A stretch of 64,000 nt of DNA. Source: JBBSBL01 sp046330255. GTDB lineage: Bacteria > Actinomycetota > Thermoleophilia > Solirubrobacterales > Solirubrobacteraceae. Under the pieces are notes generated by a model. The model worked only from the letters and a program-made list of their open reading frames with translations. It was not told where the DNA came from and searched no databases. This document shows, piece by piece, positions 34,353 through 42,334 of this stretch. Position numbers and translations under genes: made by a program. The stretch covers positions 248,001 through 312,000 of the forward strand of contig JAXLTC010000002.1 of the NCBI GenBank assembly GCA_046330255.1, in the 5' to 3' direction. Position 1 is the first letter of the stretch. Every line of letters begins with the position of its first letter.

Positions 34353-35189
34353 ATGAGGACTGAGGGGTCCAACGCGCCGAGCAGGCGGTTGCTGTGGCAG
34401 ATGCTCGGGATCGGGGGGGTCGCAGCGGCGATCGGCATCGCGCTCGGGCTGGCGATCGATTGGTTCCCGGTCGCCGCGGCCACTCAGGCGGGCCCGATCG
34501 ACACGCTCTACGACGTGCTCCTGATCGTGTCGGTGCCGGTCTTCGTGCTGGTCGTCGTGGTCGTGCTGTTCTCGGTCTGGAAGTTCCGGATGCGGCCCGG
34601 CCAGGAGAACGAGGACGGTCCGCCGATCCACGGCAACACGCGCCTCGAGGTCGTCTGGACCGCGATCCCGGCGCTGCTGCTGGTCGGGCTGTGCTCCTAC
34701 GCCTGGGCCGTCCTGTACGACATCGAGAAGGCCAAGCCCAACACGCTCCAGATCGGCGTCTACGGCCAGCAGTTCGCGTGGAGCTACCGCTACGCGGCGC
34801 CCGGCGGGCGGGCGTTCTCCGTCGACGAGCTCTACCTGCCGTGCGAGCCGACAGGCTCCGGAACGGGCAGCGGCGCGCCCTGCAAGGGCCGGCCCGTGCG
34901 CTTCTCGATCCATGCCGTCGACGTGATCCACTCGTTCTGGGTGCCGGAGTTCCGCATGAAGCAGGACGCGGTGCCCGGGATCACGACCACGCAGCGCATC
35001 ACGCCGGACCGGCTCGGCACCTACCCGATCGTGTGCACGGAGCTGTGCGGCACCGGCCACGCGACGATGCGCTCGACCGTCCACGTCGTGCCGCCGGGCG
35101 TGTTCGCCGCCTGGCTCGCGCGCATGGGCCGCGGCGCGGCCCAGGGCGGAGCAGCGACCAACGCGCGAGTGCCCGGCGGCAGCTCATGA
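34353..35189 (+). CDS. ctaC: cytochrome c oxidase subunit II (second set)
   Basis: 278 residues. An N-terminal hydrophobic segment and two further membrane helices precede IHGNTRLEVVWT, followed by a CuA domain with VDVIHSFWVPEF and CTELCGTGHATM (all ligands present). An insertion with two cysteines (CEPTGSGTGSGAPC) lies in the CuA domain. No fused cytochrome c domain. Linked to ctaD2 through a 13-codon cistron. Confidence 0.92.
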   Translation: MRTEGSNAPSRRLLWQMLGIGGVAAAIGIALGLAIDWFPVAAATQAGPIDTLYDVLLIVSVPVFVLVVVVVLFSVWKFRMRPGQENEDGPPIHGNTRLEVVWTAIPALLLVGLCSYAWAVLYDIEKAKPNTLQIGVYGQQFAWSYRYAAPGGRAFSVDELYLPCEPTGSGTGSGAPCKGRPVRFSIHAVDVIHSFWVPEFRMKQDAVPGITTTQRITPDRLGTYPIVCTELCGTGHATMRSTVHVVPPGVFAAWLARMGRGAAQGGAATNARVPGGSS

Positions 35190-35227
35190 CCCCGAAGGAG
35201 CCTGACACCATGGACGACCGCAGATGA
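35186..35227 (+). CDS. 13-codon mini-cistron linking ctaC2 and ctaD2
   Basis: Reads MTPKEPDTMDDRR. Its ATG overlaps the ctaC2 stop (ATGA, 35186-35189), and its TGA overlaps the ctaD2 ATG (ATGA, 35224-35227). A GAAGGAG inside it would also serve an internal ATG at 35210. Probably a translational relay that couples subunit II to subunit I synthesis; the peptide itself may have no function. Confidence 0.5.
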   Translation: MTPKEPDTMDDRR

Positions 35228-37140
35228 CCGCCAAGCTCCGCGCACCCGGCTGGTACCGAGCCGCGCTCTTCACTGTGGCGGGGATCGCCTTCTGCTTCGG
35301 CCTGACGACGCTGCTGCGCGAGCTCTACGACTACCAGCCGCTGGTGGACGGCGACGCGATCACGACGGTCTCGCTGATCGGCGTGCCGCTGTTCTTCCTG
35401 ATCGGGCTCGGCGCATTCGACTACTGGTTCTACTGGGCCTCCGGCCGCCCCACCCGCCCGGAGGACCACTCCTCGCACGGCGCGCGCTCGTGGCGCGACT
35501 ACTTCCGCGTCAACACCGATCACAAGGTGATCGGCATCCAGTACATCTGCAACTCGTTCATCTTCCTGTTCATCGGCGGGCTGATGGCGATGGTCGTCCG
35601 CGCCGAGCTCGCCGCGCCGGGCAGCCAGTTCCTCGACGGGTCGGACTACAACGCCTTCTTCTCGGTCCACGCGTCGCTGCTGATCTTCCTGTTCATCATC
35701 CCCGTGTTCGCGGGCATCGCGAACTACGTGCTGCCGTTGATGATCGGCGCGCCGGACATGGCGTTCCCGCGCCTCAACGCGCTCTCGTTCTGGCTGCTGC
35801 CGATCGCGGGCGTGATGATGCTCGCGAGCTTCCTGGTGCCGGGAGGCGCCTTCGCGAGCGGCTGGACCGCGTACGCGCCGCTCTCCACCACGCTGCCGCT
35901 CGGCCAGGTGTTCTTCACGGTCGCCGTGCAGTTCGCGGGCGCCTCGTCGATCGCCACCGCCCTGAACTTCCTGGTGACGATCATCACCATGCGCGCGCCG
36001 GGCATGAGCTTCTGGCGCATGCCGCTGCTGGTGTGGGCGAACTTCTCGACCTCGCTGCTGGTCGTGATCGCCACCCCGTTCATCGCGGCCTCCCAGTTCC
36101 TCGTGCTCCTGGATCGAGCGCTCGGCTTCAACTTCTTCAACGCGACGATCGGGAACGGGATAGACGGGAGCGTGCTGATGTACCAGCACGTCTTCTGGTT
36201 CTACTCCCACCCCGCGGTCTACATCATGATGCTGCCGGGGTTCGGGATCATCAGCGAGATCATCTCGGTGAAGGCGCGCAAGCCGATCTTCGGCTACCGC
36301 ATGATGGCGTTCTCCCTGCTTGCGATCGTGCTGCTCGGATTCACGGTGTGGGCGCACCACATGTTCGTCTCGGGCATGCAGTCCTGGGTCCGCATCCCGA
36401 TGATGATCACGACCGCGATCATCGCCGTGCCGACCGGGATCAAGATCTTCTCGTGGCTGGCGACGCTGTGGCGCGGGGTGCTGCACCTCGACACGCCGAT
36501 GCTGTTCGCGCTCGGCTTCCTGACGATGTTCACGCTGGGCGGGATCTCGGGCGTGATGCTGGCGATGGTGCCGCTCGACATCCACGTCTCGGACACCTAC
36601 TTCATCGTCGCCCACATCCACTACGTGCTGTTCGGCGGATCGCTGTTCACGATCTTCGCGGGCATCTACTACTGGTTCCCGAAGATGACCGGGCGGATGT
36701 ACGACGAGCGCCTGGGCAAGTACCACTTCTGGGCCACGTTCATCTTCTTCAACCTCACGTTCGCCCCGATGCACGTGATCGGCATCGAGGGGATGCCGCG
36801 CCGCGTCTCCGACTACGCGCAGGAGTTCGCGGGGTGGAACCTGGCGATCTCGATCGCGTCGTTCTTCCTCGGCCTCTCGACGCTGGTCTTTCTCTACAAC
36901 ATGGTCTCCAGCTGGCGGCTCGGGCCACGCGCGACCGCCAACCCATACCGCGCGCTGACGCTCGAGTGGCAGGTCTCCTCGCCACCGCCCATCTTCAACT
37001 TCGACGCGGCGCCGACCGTGGTCGGCGGCCCGTACGAGTACGGGGTGCCGGGAGCGGTCCACGGCATCTTCCAACCGCCGGCGGAGGCGAAGCCCACCCC
37101 CGCGGGCGCGGGCGCCGCCGCACGCCCGGCGCAGGAGTGA
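35224..37140 (+). CDS. ctaD: cytochrome c oxidase subunit I, A2-like (second set)
   Basis: 638 residues, longer than the first copy because of an N-terminal extension with two extra membrane helices before the canonical DHKVIGIQY start. Ligand motifs: VHASLLIFLF, YSHPAVYIMMLP, WAHHMF and HIHYVL. Helix VI reads FYSHPAVY with no glutamate, the Tyr-Ser signature of A2-type oxidases (as in Thermus caa3). It is thus a different enzyme from the A1-like copy and probably serves other oxygen or donor conditions. Confidence 0.94.
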   Translation: MTAKLRAPGWYRAALFTVAGIAFCFGLTTLLRELYDYQPLVDGDAITTVSLIGVPLFFLIGLGAFDYWFYWASGRPTRPEDHSSHGARSWRDYFRVNTDHKVIGIQYICNSFIFLFIGGLMAMVVRAELAAPGSQFLDGSDYNAFFSVHASLLIFLFIIPVFAGIANYVLPLMIGAPDMAFPRLNALSFWLLPIAGVMMLASFLVPGGAFASGWTAYAPLSTTLPLGQVFFTVAVQFAGASSIATALNFLVTIITMRAPGMSFWRMPLLVWANFSTSLLVVIATPFIAASQFLVLLDRALGFNFFNATIGNGIDGSVLMYQHVFWFYSHPAVYIMMLPGFGIISEIISVKARKPIFGYRMMAFSLLAIVLLGFTVWAHHMFVSGMQSWVRIPMMITTAIIAVPTGIKIFSWLATLWRGVLHLDTPMLFALGFLTMFTLGGISGVMLAMVPLDIHVSDTYFIVAHIHYVLFGGSLFTIFAGIYYWFPKMTGRMYDERLGKYHFWATFIFFNLTFAPMHVIGIEGMPRRVSDYAQEFAGWNLAISIASFFLGLSTLVFLYNMVSSWRLGPRATANPYRALTLEWQVSSPPPIFNFDAAPTVVGGPYEYGVPGAVHGIFQPPAEAKPTPAGAGAAARPAQE

Positions 37141-37176
37141 CGATGGGGGCTCGAGCCGCCCGGGGAGGGGATTGAC

Positions 37177-38016
37177 ATGGCGAAGGTGCTGGTCGTCGCC
37201 AACGAGACGCTCGGCGGTCGCCGGCTCGTGGACGCCGTGTGCAAGCGCGCCACGGCGGGCGACGCGGAGTTCTTCGTGATCGCGCCGCAGAGCAAGCCGC
37301 GCTCCGGGTACGTGATCTACAGCGACGCCGTGCGCGACGCCGCGCAGCACCGGGTCGACCATCTCGTCGACACCTTGCGCGAGGCGGGCGTGGAGGCGCG
37401 CGGCGAGGTGATGGACCCGGACCCGTTCCACGCCGTGACCGACGCGATCGGGGAGTTCGGCATCGACGAGGTGATCATCTCGACGCACCCGGAGACGCGC
37501 TCCGGGTGGATGCGGCGCGACCTGGTCGAGCGCGTCGAGCACGAGACCGGGCTACCGGTCGAGCACGTCGTGGTCGACCTCGACGAGGACCGCGAGGGAA
37601 CCACCCGCACGCTGGTGGTCGCCAACCAGACGGTGACCGGCGAACCGCTGTTCGGCCTGCTCAAGGGCAAGGCCGCGGAGAAGCCCCACCAGTTCGTCGT
37701 GGTGGTGCCGCTCACCGGCGGCGAGGGCCACCACGCCGACGAGGCCCGCGGCCGGCTGAGCACGATGCTCGAGCGGCTGCGCTCGGAGAGCCTGTCGGCC
37801 ACCGGCGGCATCGGCGACCCCGACCCGTTCACCGCGGTGATGAACGCGCTCCAGTTCTACCAGGTGGACGAGATCGTGATCTCGACCCTTCCCGCCGAGC
37901 GGTCGGGCTGGCTGCGCGGCGAGTTGATCGACCGCGTGCGGGGAGCCACCTCGAAGCCGGTCGAGCACGTGGTCGTCGACACGCGCCCCGAGGAGTCGGC
38001 GCAGCCGAGCGCCTGA
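37177..38016 (+). CDS. tandem-domain universal-stress-protein-like protein
   Basis: 279 residues made of two similar halves (about 1-135 and 142-270). Each starts with LVVAN(E/Q)T, has a (D)PDPF-A-V motif and a D-E-(V/I)-(I)-IST segment, and ends with VEHVVVD. This matches duplicated Rossmann-like UspA folds. It sits between ctaD2 and ctaE, so it may tune the oxidase or share its regulation. GGGAGGGG precedes the ATG. Confidence 0.78.
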   Translation: MAKVLVVANETLGGRRLVDAVCKRATAGDAEFFVIAPQSKPRSGYVIYSDAVRDAAQHRVDHLVDTLREAGVEARGEVMDPDPFHAVTDAIGEFGIDEVIISTHPETRSGWMRRDLVERVEHETGLPVEHVVVDLDEDREGTTRTLVVANQTVTGEPLFGLLKGKAAEKPHQFVVVVPLTGGEGHHADEARGRLSTMLERLRSESLSATGGIGDPDPFTAVMNALQFYQVDEIVISTLPAERSGWLRGELIDRVRGATSKPVEHVVVDTRPEESAQPSA

Positions 38017-38043
38017 ACCGTGAGCCGCTGACCCAGGAGACCG

Positions 38044-38652
38044 ATGGAAGCCGCCTCGATCGCCCACGACGTCCACGAGCACCACGGGCCGCCGCCGGCC
38101 AACCGCTCCTCGCGGGTGGACCCGCAGGTGCTCGGGATGCTGCTCTTCATCATCAGCGAGGTGATGATCTTCGGGGCCTTCTTCACGGCCTACTTCTTCA
38201 TCCGGGTCGTCAACGACAACCCGTGGCCGGCGCCCGGGATGGAGTTGCCGAAGGTCATCGCGCTCTTCAACACGCTGGTGCTGCTGTCGTCCTCGCTGAC
38301 GATGCACTGGGCGCTCACGGGCGCCAAGAAGGGCAACCGCTTCGCGCTGAAGGCGGGCATCCTCACGACGCTCCTGCTCGGCGCGACCTTCCTCACGGTT
38401 CAGATCAACGAGTACGTCCATCTCGGCGCGGCGCCGTACACGAGCGCCCAGGCCTCGGTCTTCTACGGCCTCACCGGCCTGCACGGCGCGCACGTCTTCA
38501 TCGGGCTGACGCTGCTGCTGTTCACGACCGTGCGGGCGTTCCGCGGGCACTACTCGCCCGAGAAGCACCTCGGGGTCGAGGTTCCGGGGATCTACTGGCA
38601 CTTCGTCGACGTGATGTGGGTGATCGTCTTCACGACGGTCTACATCCTTTAG
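38044..38652 (+). CDS. ctaE: cytochrome c oxidase subunit III
   Basis: 202 residues with five membrane helices. Typical subunit III motifs: FIISEVMIFGAFFTAYF and GLHGAHVFIGL, and the terminal GIYWHFVDVMWVIVF. It stabilises subunit I and its proton uptake. It is the only subunit III in the window, so it may serve the second oxidase or both. An AGGAG precedes the ATG by 5 bases. Confidence 0.95.
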   Translation: MEAASIAHDVHEHHGPPPANRSSRVDPQVLGMLLFIISEVMIFGAFFTAYFFIRVVNDNPWPAPGMELPKVIALFNTLVLLSSSLTMHWALTGAKKGNRFALKAGILTTLLLGATFLTVQINEYVHLGAAPYTSAQASVFYGLTGLHGAHVFIGLTLLLFTTVRAFRGHYSPEKHLGVEVPGIYWHFVDVMWVIVFTTVYIL

Positions 38653-38689
38653 TGGGCGCCACCGGCGAGGCGGGGCCGGCCGGCTCGCC

Positions 38690-38797
38690 GTGCTGAATCC
38701 GCTGCGCTCCGAGGCCGAGGCGTTCCGCTTCCTGATCTGGGTGGTGGCCGTGGCCGCCGCGGTGATCGTGGTGGTGCTCGTCGCGCGCGCCCTCTGA
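38690..38797 (+). CDS. 35-residue single-helix membrane protein after ctaE
   Basis: GTG-initiated small ORF: an N-terminal LNPLRSEAEAFRFLIWVV and then a Val/Ala-rich membrane helix ending VARAL. Topology and size suit a subunit-IV-like oxidase accessory peptide. It lies 37 bases after ctaE and 48 before ctaG on the same strand. Confidence 0.55.
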   Translation: MLNPLRSEAEAFRFLIWVVAVAAAVIVVVLVARAL

Positions 38798-38845
38798 GCG
38801 GATTGCGCGCCGCCGGCCTCGCCGAACCGTCACCATTCGAGCCGG

Positions 38846-39688
38846 ATGCGCCTCGAGCTCGATCCCGTCGTTCTCGTCCTGCTCGCGCTGGGCGCGGGCC
38901 TCTACGTGCGGGCGATCCGGACCCTCGCCGCGCGCGGCCACCGGGTGCCGGCCGGGCGGCAGGCGTGCTGGTGGGTCGGCTGGACACTGCTGGTCGCCGG
39001 CCTGGTGTCGCCGATCGGCGCGTACGCCGAGGACCTGCTGTCGCTGCACATGGCCGAGCACCTGCTGATCGGCGACCTCGCGGCGCCCTTCCTGGTCGCC
39101 GGCCTGCGCTCTCCGGTGCTTCTCTTCTACCTGCCGCGGCCGGTCCTGGTGGCCCTCGCGCGCCGCCACGGGCTGCGCCGCGCGTTCCGCTGGATCCGCC
39201 GTCCGATACCGGCGCTGGCGCTCTACGTCGCCGTGCTCTACGGCTGGCACCTCGCGCCGGCCTTCGAGGCCGCGGCCTCCGACCCGCTCGTCCACGTGCT
39301 CCAGCACCAGTGCTTCCTGGCGGTCAACCTGCTGATCTGGTGGGTCGTCCTGGAGCCGCAGCGCATGCGCTTCCCGGCCGATCTCTGGAAGGTCGGCTAC
39401 GTCTTCGCCGCGCGGATGGCGAGCCTGATGATGGGCATGCTGATCGTGATGACCCGCGCGCCGATCTACGCCGACTTCTACGGGAACCGCCCGCGCGAGT
39501 ACGGCCTCTCGCCGCTCGCCGACCAGCAGATCGGCGCGGGGCTGATGATGGTGGTCGACGTGCTCATGATCATGGGCACGCTCGCGTACGTGTTCTGGAA
39601 GGCCGCCGAGGAGGCAGACCGCCAGGAGTCCGAGCAGCAGCGCCCGGCGCCGCCGGCGGCGATGTCGCCGGGGCCCGGGCCGGCGTAG
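38846..39688 (+). CDS. ctaG: cytochrome c oxidase assembly protein CtaG (caa3 type)
   Basis: 280 residues with seven or so membrane helices. Family features include HMAEHLLIGDLAAPFLV, LYGWHLAPAFEAA and HVLQHQCFLAVNLLIWW, with several conserved histidines suited to copper handling. The Bacillus-type CtaG is needed for active CuB-containing caa3 oxidase. It ends the second oxidase operon, directly before an inverted-repeat element. Confidence 0.9.
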   Translation: MRLELDPVVLVLLALGAGLYVRAIRTLAARGHRVPAGRQACWWVGWTLLVAGLVSPIGAYAEDLLSLHMAEHLLIGDLAAPFLVAGLRSPVLLFYLPRPVLVALARRHGLRRAFRWIRRPIPALALYVAVLYGWHLAPAFEAAASDPLVHVLQHQCFLAVNLLIWWVVLEPQRMRFPADLWKVGYVFAARMASLMMGMLIVMTRAPIYADFYGNRPREYGLSPLADQQIGAGLMMVVDVLMIMGTLAYVFWKAAEEADRQESEQQRPAPPAAMSPGPGPA

Positions 39689-39694
39689 GGCGGC

Positions 39695-39850
39695 GGGCGC
39701 GGCAACACGGCGCCAGGAAGGGGACCGGACCCGCCCGGTCCGCGAGTCTGCAATCGCCCCGGCAATGCGCAGGCAAATGCACTCTCGCGGAGGACCGGTG
39801 CCCTCGGGCGGCGCGCGAGCGGCCTTCTTCGCTGCCGCGGTTCGTCGCCC
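39695..39850. repeat. intergenic inverted-repeat element, copy 4
   Basis: Between the convergent ctaG and cytochrome genes, starting 7 bases after the ctaG stop. Right core, minus strand, GACGAACCGCGGCAGCGAAG (39846-39827). Left core GCGCGGCAACACGGCGCCAG then GAAGGGGA (39698-39723), the same variant as the right arm of copy 2. Inner arms CGCGAGTCTGCAATC (39741-39755) and AAATGCACTCTCGCGG (39775-39790) match those of copy 1, 17 kb away. Confidence 0.7.
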
Positions 39851-39912
39851 GCGCGCCCCGCTCGCCCGGGCGCCCGCTCGCCCGGGCGGCGGGTCGGGGC
39901 CCGTGCCGCCGG

Positions 39913-40641
39913 CTACCTGACCGTGATCTGGCCCTGCATCCCGGCCTGGCGGTGACCGGGCACGGTGCAGAAGAAGTCGTAGGTGCCGCGTCCCAGCTTC
40001 ACGCTGACCTTGCTGATGCCGCCGTTGCTGACGATCTCGCCCTTGTCGTCCACGCCGGGGCCCTGGATCGCGATGTCGTGGGGGGTCGCCGATGCGTTCT
40101 TGGAGCTCAGCAGCAGCGGGCCCGCGGTCGCCTTGGCGGAGGAGACCAGGTACGCGAGCTGGCCGTTCGGATCGGCGTCGATCTCGAGGCGGCCGTTGCG
40201 CTCGACCGCGGTCTGCTTCTGCACGCCCGCGACCGCGTTCGCGAGCGTGCCGCTGTCCTTGCCCGGCCGCGCGACCGCGTACGCGACGTAGGCGGCGACG
40301 TCCTTCGCGTCCTGGCCCTTGACCAGGCCGGCCGGCATGACGCCGGTGATGTCGGGGTGCAGGATCTGCTTGTGGGTCACGCCCTCGACCGTCGAGCGCT
40401 TCAGCCCGTCCGCGAGCGATTGGCGGAAGGCCGCATCCAGGTCGGGGCCGGTCGTGCCCTTCGTGGCGGCGCGATCGAGCACGTGGCAGGAGCCGCACTT
40501 GGCGACGAACAGCGCCTTGCCGTTGAGCATGTTCGGCGTCGAGTCCTTGACGTCGCCGCAGCCGGCGCCGGCAGCAGCGAGCGCGAGCAGCGCCGCGAGC
40601 GCGGCGCCGGCGGCTGCTCTGCTCCTCCTCCTCGCGGCCAT
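39913..40641 (-). CDS. cytochrome c-cupredoxin fusion lipoprotein
   Basis: 242 residues. Signal peptide with lipobox Cys28 (AGAGC). Cytochrome c domain with heme site CGSCH (49-53) and a later GVMPAG methionine candidate. C-terminal plastocyanin-like domain with ligands His188 (TPHDIAI), Cys225, His230 and Met235 (CTVPGHRQAGM). It would be a membrane-anchored extracellular electron carrier with a heme and a type-1 copper. Next to two oxidase operons, it is a good candidate donor. Confidence 0.88.
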   Translation of the reverse strand: MAARRRSRAAAGAALAALLALAAAGAGCGDVKDSTPNMLNGKALFVAKCGSCHVLDRAATKGTTGPDLDAAFRQSLADGLKRSTVEGVTHKQILHPDITGVMPAGLVKGQDAKDVAAYVAYAVARPGKDSGTLANAVAGVQKQTAVERNGRLEIDADPNGQLAYLVSSAKATAGPLLLSSKNASATPHDIAIQGPGVDDKGEIVSNGGISKVSVKLGRGTYDFFCTVPGHRQAGMQGQITVR

Positions 40642-40652
40642 CGTCGCGCGGC

Positions 40653-40658
40653 ACTCTA
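40653..40658 (-). promoter_or_regulatory. -10 hexamer TAGAGT, near-leaderless start
   Basis: Minus-strand TAGAGT is 11 nt upstream of the cytochrome-cupredoxin ATG, overlapping the 3' end of the glycosyltransferase gene. Confidence 0.4.
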
Positions 40659-42278
40659 GATGATCGAGCGGCCGCCGCGCCCACCTGACGGGGCCGTACG
40701 GCGACCGGCGCGCGGACCGTCGGGGGCGGGCTCCGGCAGCGCCTCCAGGTCCCCTGTGGCCGCGGCCAGCACACCGCGGGCGACCCCCTCCCATGAGAAG
40801 CGCTCGCGCGCCGTTCGGACGAGCGCCTCGCGGGTCCGCGCCCGCAGCGGCTCCGGGGCCGCGAGCCACGCCACGAGCCGCCGCGCGATCGCCTCGACCG
40901 CATCGTCCCCCCGCGGGAACGTCAGCAGCTCCCGCGCCCCGGCCGGCACTCCGCGCTCGAGCACGGCCGCGACCTCGGCCAGCCCGGAGTGCGCGGCGAC
41001 GACCGGCAGCACCCCGCACGCGGCCGCCTCGGCGGCGACCATGCCGAACGCCTCCGGGAAGGTGCTCGGCACGACCTGGGCCACCGCCGCCGGCAGCACC
41101 TCGGCGAGCTCGTCGTGCTCTAGGCGCCCGACGACCGTCACGCTGTCCCGGATCCCCGTGGCCGCCGCCCGGTAGGCCGCCCGGCGCTCGCCCTCGAGCC
41201 CGCCGAGGAACGCGAGCAGGTGCCGCAGCGGCGCCCGCGCTCCCCCCTCCTCGGCCCGCCCGGCCGCCGCGAGACCGGCCGCCCCCTCGAGGTCGCCGGC
41301 CGCCAGCGCCGCGAGCAGGCGCTCGAACCCGTCCCTGTAGGCGCCGAAGCCGACGACCGCGAGACGCGCGTCCGGCACCTCCGCGAGCACGAGCGGCCAC
41401 GCCGCCGCGAGAAGATCCACGCCCTTCGAGAGGATCAGCTTCCCGACGTAGGCGACCAGCGGGCCCTCCCCCGCGGCGAGCCCGCGCAGCGCGCGCGCGA
41501 TCTCGCCGGTGTCGCGCGCGAACGCCGAGCCGGCCGGATGGCGCTCCGCCCGCTCGGCGAGCCTGCCGCCGAGCGCCGCGATCCCCGCACGTGCGGCGGC
41601 CGGCTCGCGCGGAGCGAAGAGCTCGACGTCCACGCCCGGCGGACCGAGCCGCGTGCGCGCGGGCAGCTCGGGGTCCCCGGTCGTCTCCCACAGCCGCTCG
41701 GCGATGTGGCGCGAGCCGACGAGCACTCCGCGCGCCGGGCGCAGCCCCTCGAGCGCGTACGGGAGGAAGCGCTCCGGCTCGGGCGCGACGGTGTACTCCA
41801 TCGCGCTCCCGTGGATCTTGACCGCGTAGGGAACGTCCGCGCCGAGAGCGCGGGCGAGGATCGCCGGCCCCATGACCATGTGGTTGGCCAGGGCGGCATC
41901 GGGCCGCACGGCCGCCGCGACCTCGGCGACCGCGGCGACGTTGGCGTCCAGGTAGCGGGCCAGCTCCTCGTCGTCGAGCTCCCCGAAGGGGCGGGCCTCT
42001 ATGCCCTCGTAGCGGTCCGCCACATAGACCGGCAGCAGCCCGCCCAGCGCCGGGCGGTAGGCGGTGAGCCGGACGGGGTCGCGCAGGGCGCGGACCTCGA
42101 GCGAGCCGGAGTCCCAGTCGGCGACGGCGTCGACGAAGTCCAGCTCGGCGGCGGCTCGGTCCTGGCAGAGCAGGTGCACCTCGTGGCCCAGCCGGACGAG
42201 CGCTCGGGCGAGGTTCGCGTTGTAGACGTTGGACCCCGTGCCGCGCAGCAGGTACCCGTGGAAGATCAGGACGCGCAC
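40656..42278 (-). CDS. GT-B glycosyltransferase (GT4-like)
   Basis: 540 residues. N-terminal domain begins VRVLIFHGYLLRGTGSNVYN (GxGSNVYN donor/acceptor loop). The C-terminal domain has LVAYVGKLILSKGVDLL, VVGRLEHDEL and the EX7E motif in FPEAFGMVAAEAAACG. It transfers a sugar from a nucleotide donor, in glycolipid, glycan or small-molecule synthesis. The Pro/Arg-rich C-terminal tail of about 35 residues is low-complexity. GTG start, 8 nt from TAGCGT. Confidence 0.9.
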   Translation of the reverse strand: MRVLIFHGYLLRGTGSNVYNANLARALVRLGHEVHLLCQDRAAAELDFVDAVADWDSGSLEVRALRDPVRLTAYRPALGGLLPVYVADRYEGIEARPFGELDDEELARYLDANVAAVAEVAAAVRPDAALANHMVMGPAILARALGADVPYAVKIHGSAMEYTVAPEPERFLPYALEGLRPARGVLVGSRHIAERLWETTGDPELPARTRLGPPGVDVELFAPREPAAARAGIAALGGRLAERAERHPAGSAFARDTGEIARALRGLAAGEGPLVAYVGKLILSKGVDLLAAAWPLVLAEVPDARLAVVGFGAYRDGFERLLAALAAGDLEGAAGLAAAGRAEEGGARAPLRHLLAFLGGLEGERRAAYRAAATGIRDSVTVVGRLEHDELAEVLPAAVAQVVPSTFPEAFGMVAAEAAACGVLPVVAAHSGLAEVAAVLERGVPAGARELLTFPRGDDAVEAIARRLVAWLAAPEPLRARTREALVRTARERFSWEGVARGVLAAATGDLEALPEPAPDGPRAGRRTAPSGGRGGRSII

Positions 42279-42286
42279 GCGCGGCC

Positions 42287-42326
42287 ACGCTAGCGGCGCC
42301 GGCGGCGCCCCTGCCGCTGGTAGGAT
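42287..42326. promoter_or_regulatory. divergent -10 hexamers for the glycosyltransferase and zinc-ribbon genes
   Basis: TAGCGT (minus, 42292-42287) is 8 nt from the GTG at 42278; TAGGAT (plus, 42321-42326) is 8 nt from the GTG at 42335. Confidence 0.5.
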
Positions 42327-42334
42327 CCGCCGCC

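Noticed and set aside
37143..37175. Another mini-cistron (MGARAARGGD) between ctaD2 and the Usp-like gene.
   Set aside because: No overlap with either neighbour, and its content is just the ribosome binding site region of the downstream gene.
34999..37542. 847-codon minus-strand open frame across the second oxidase genes.
   Set aside because: Same GC artefact antisense to ctaD2; no recognisable domain or start context.
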